The translations under genes and the position numbers were made by a program. From the NCBI RefSeq assembly GCF_002162355.1, contig NZ_CP021434.1, positions 2,084,501 to 2,148,500 on the forward strand: DNA of 64,000 nucleotides, in the 5' to 3' direction. How positions within the stretch are numbered: the stretch's first letter is position 1; every line of letters starts with the position of its first letter. Below are positions 63,522 to 64,000 of this stretch, one piece after another. The DNA comes from Tumebacillus avium (GTDB taxonomy: Bacteria; Bacillota; Bacilli; Tumebacillales; Tumebacillaceae). The notes under the pieces are model-generated. The model worked only from the letters and a program-made list of their open reading frames with translations, was not told the DNA's origin and did not search any database.

Positions 63522-64000
63522 ATGCTGTTTACGGCGATCCAACCGATGCTTTTGACGTTGAAATGGGACGCGTTTGATGATGACCGCTACATCTTTGAGC
63601 CGAAATGGGACGGCTGGCGCGTTCTCTTGCACAAGCAGGGGGAACGGGTCTCCGCATACACGAAAAACGGGCATGTCATCACCGACAAATTCCCGGAGGC
63701 GATCTCAGCAGCCTCCGCCGTCTCGCTGCACGAAGCGATCCTCGACTGTGAAGGCATCTGCATGCGCGGCGGGCGTCCCGTCTTTGACGACTTCGCCTGG
63801 CGGGGACGCCTCGCCGACCCGAACAAGATCCGGCAGGCCACACAGACGCACCCGGCCACCTTTGTTGCATTCGATCTGCTCTACAACGGGCAAGACCTGA
63901 CCGGCTCCGAGCTCATGGAGCGCAAAGCCCGGCTCCACGACGCCCTCCGCCCCTCCGATCTGCTCACTCCCACCTTGTACATCGAAGGGCAAGGCACAGC
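63522..64000 (+). CDS. ATP-dependent DNA ligase, N-terminal part (cut by window)
   Basis: At least 159 residues, running off the right edge. FEPKWDGWRVLLHKQGE holds the KxDG adenylation lysine (near 29) and LDCEGICM the next catalytic segment; FVAFDLLYNGQDLTG follows. This is the LigD/LigC-like ligase type, often beside Ku and used in non-homologous end joining. Ribosome site GGAGG at 63510-63514. Confidence 0.88.
   Translation, partial: MLFTAIQPMLLTLKWDAFDDDRYIFEPKWDGWRVLLHKQGERVSAYTKNGHVITDKFPEAISAASAVSLHEAILDCEGICMRGGRPVFDDFAWRGRLADPNKIRQATQTHPATFVAFDLLYNGQDLTGSELMERKARLHDALRPSDLLTPTLYIEGQGT

Overview
The window looks like chromosome of a moderately GC-rich endospore-forming Firmicute (Bacillales; Alicyclobacillaceae such as Tumebacillus is my best guess, not proven). 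Pointers are a LiaFSR operon, a YjcZ-type tiny membrane protein, a DUF1659/DUF2922 pair, MrfA and MrfB homologues, YuzB-like DUF1450, a serine-type T-box and BsuPI. I see no rRNA, tRNA, CRISPR array or intact insertion sequence.

Region 1 (1-13.8 kb) is accessory and visibly AT-richer. It begins with a remnant of a DUF6431-like gene. A second remnant of the same family lies in the same orientation at 6477-6580. Between the two are a cobalamin-type radical SAM gene with a damaged 5' end, an MFS exporter, a 50-residue secreted peptide with two ANEAPPLP units, two small secreted proteins and an ATP-grasp ligase. Next come an HTH-TPR regulator of RRNPP type, its adjacent 63-residue propeptide with three related units, a decayed third propeptide, and a five-gene translationally coupled operon with three XRE-type HTH proteins headed by a second HTH-TPR regulator. 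The region ends with an orphan antitoxin-like gene and a secreted caspase-fold protein.

Region 2 (13.8-56.2 kb) is GC-rich and mostly housekeeping: a T-box-controlled serine operon (aminotransferase with an apparent one-base frameshift, then serA), liaFSR, a CbiX-like chelatase, a Fur-family regulator, transporters, an ECF sigma/anti-sigma pair, an orphan PAS histidine kinase, mrfA, a MarR regulator divergent from its MFS pump, an SLC13 permease, glnS, mrfB, a diguanylate cyclase, ahcY, peptidases, a DedA-PAP2 fusion, a cation efflux protein, a large discoidin/cohesin/dockerin protein, a paired FluC fluoride channel, a sugar kinase and tex.

Region 3 (56.2-64 kb) opens with a candidate small RNA and a second complete HTH-TPR regulator/propeptide pair whose peptide carries three FDPDPLV-like units. 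It continues with small secreted proteins, a VanW protein, a short-chain dehydrogenase and the start of an ATP-dependent DNA ligase cut by the window edge.

The most unusual content is the set of multi-copy secreted propeptides next to HTH-TPR regulators. Each repeat in the first family follows a hydrophobic-Ala pair, as if one precursor released several related short signals. This looks like a branch of RRNPP peptide signalling with tandem-unit pheromone precursors, or possibly, for the first locus, a modified-peptide cluster.
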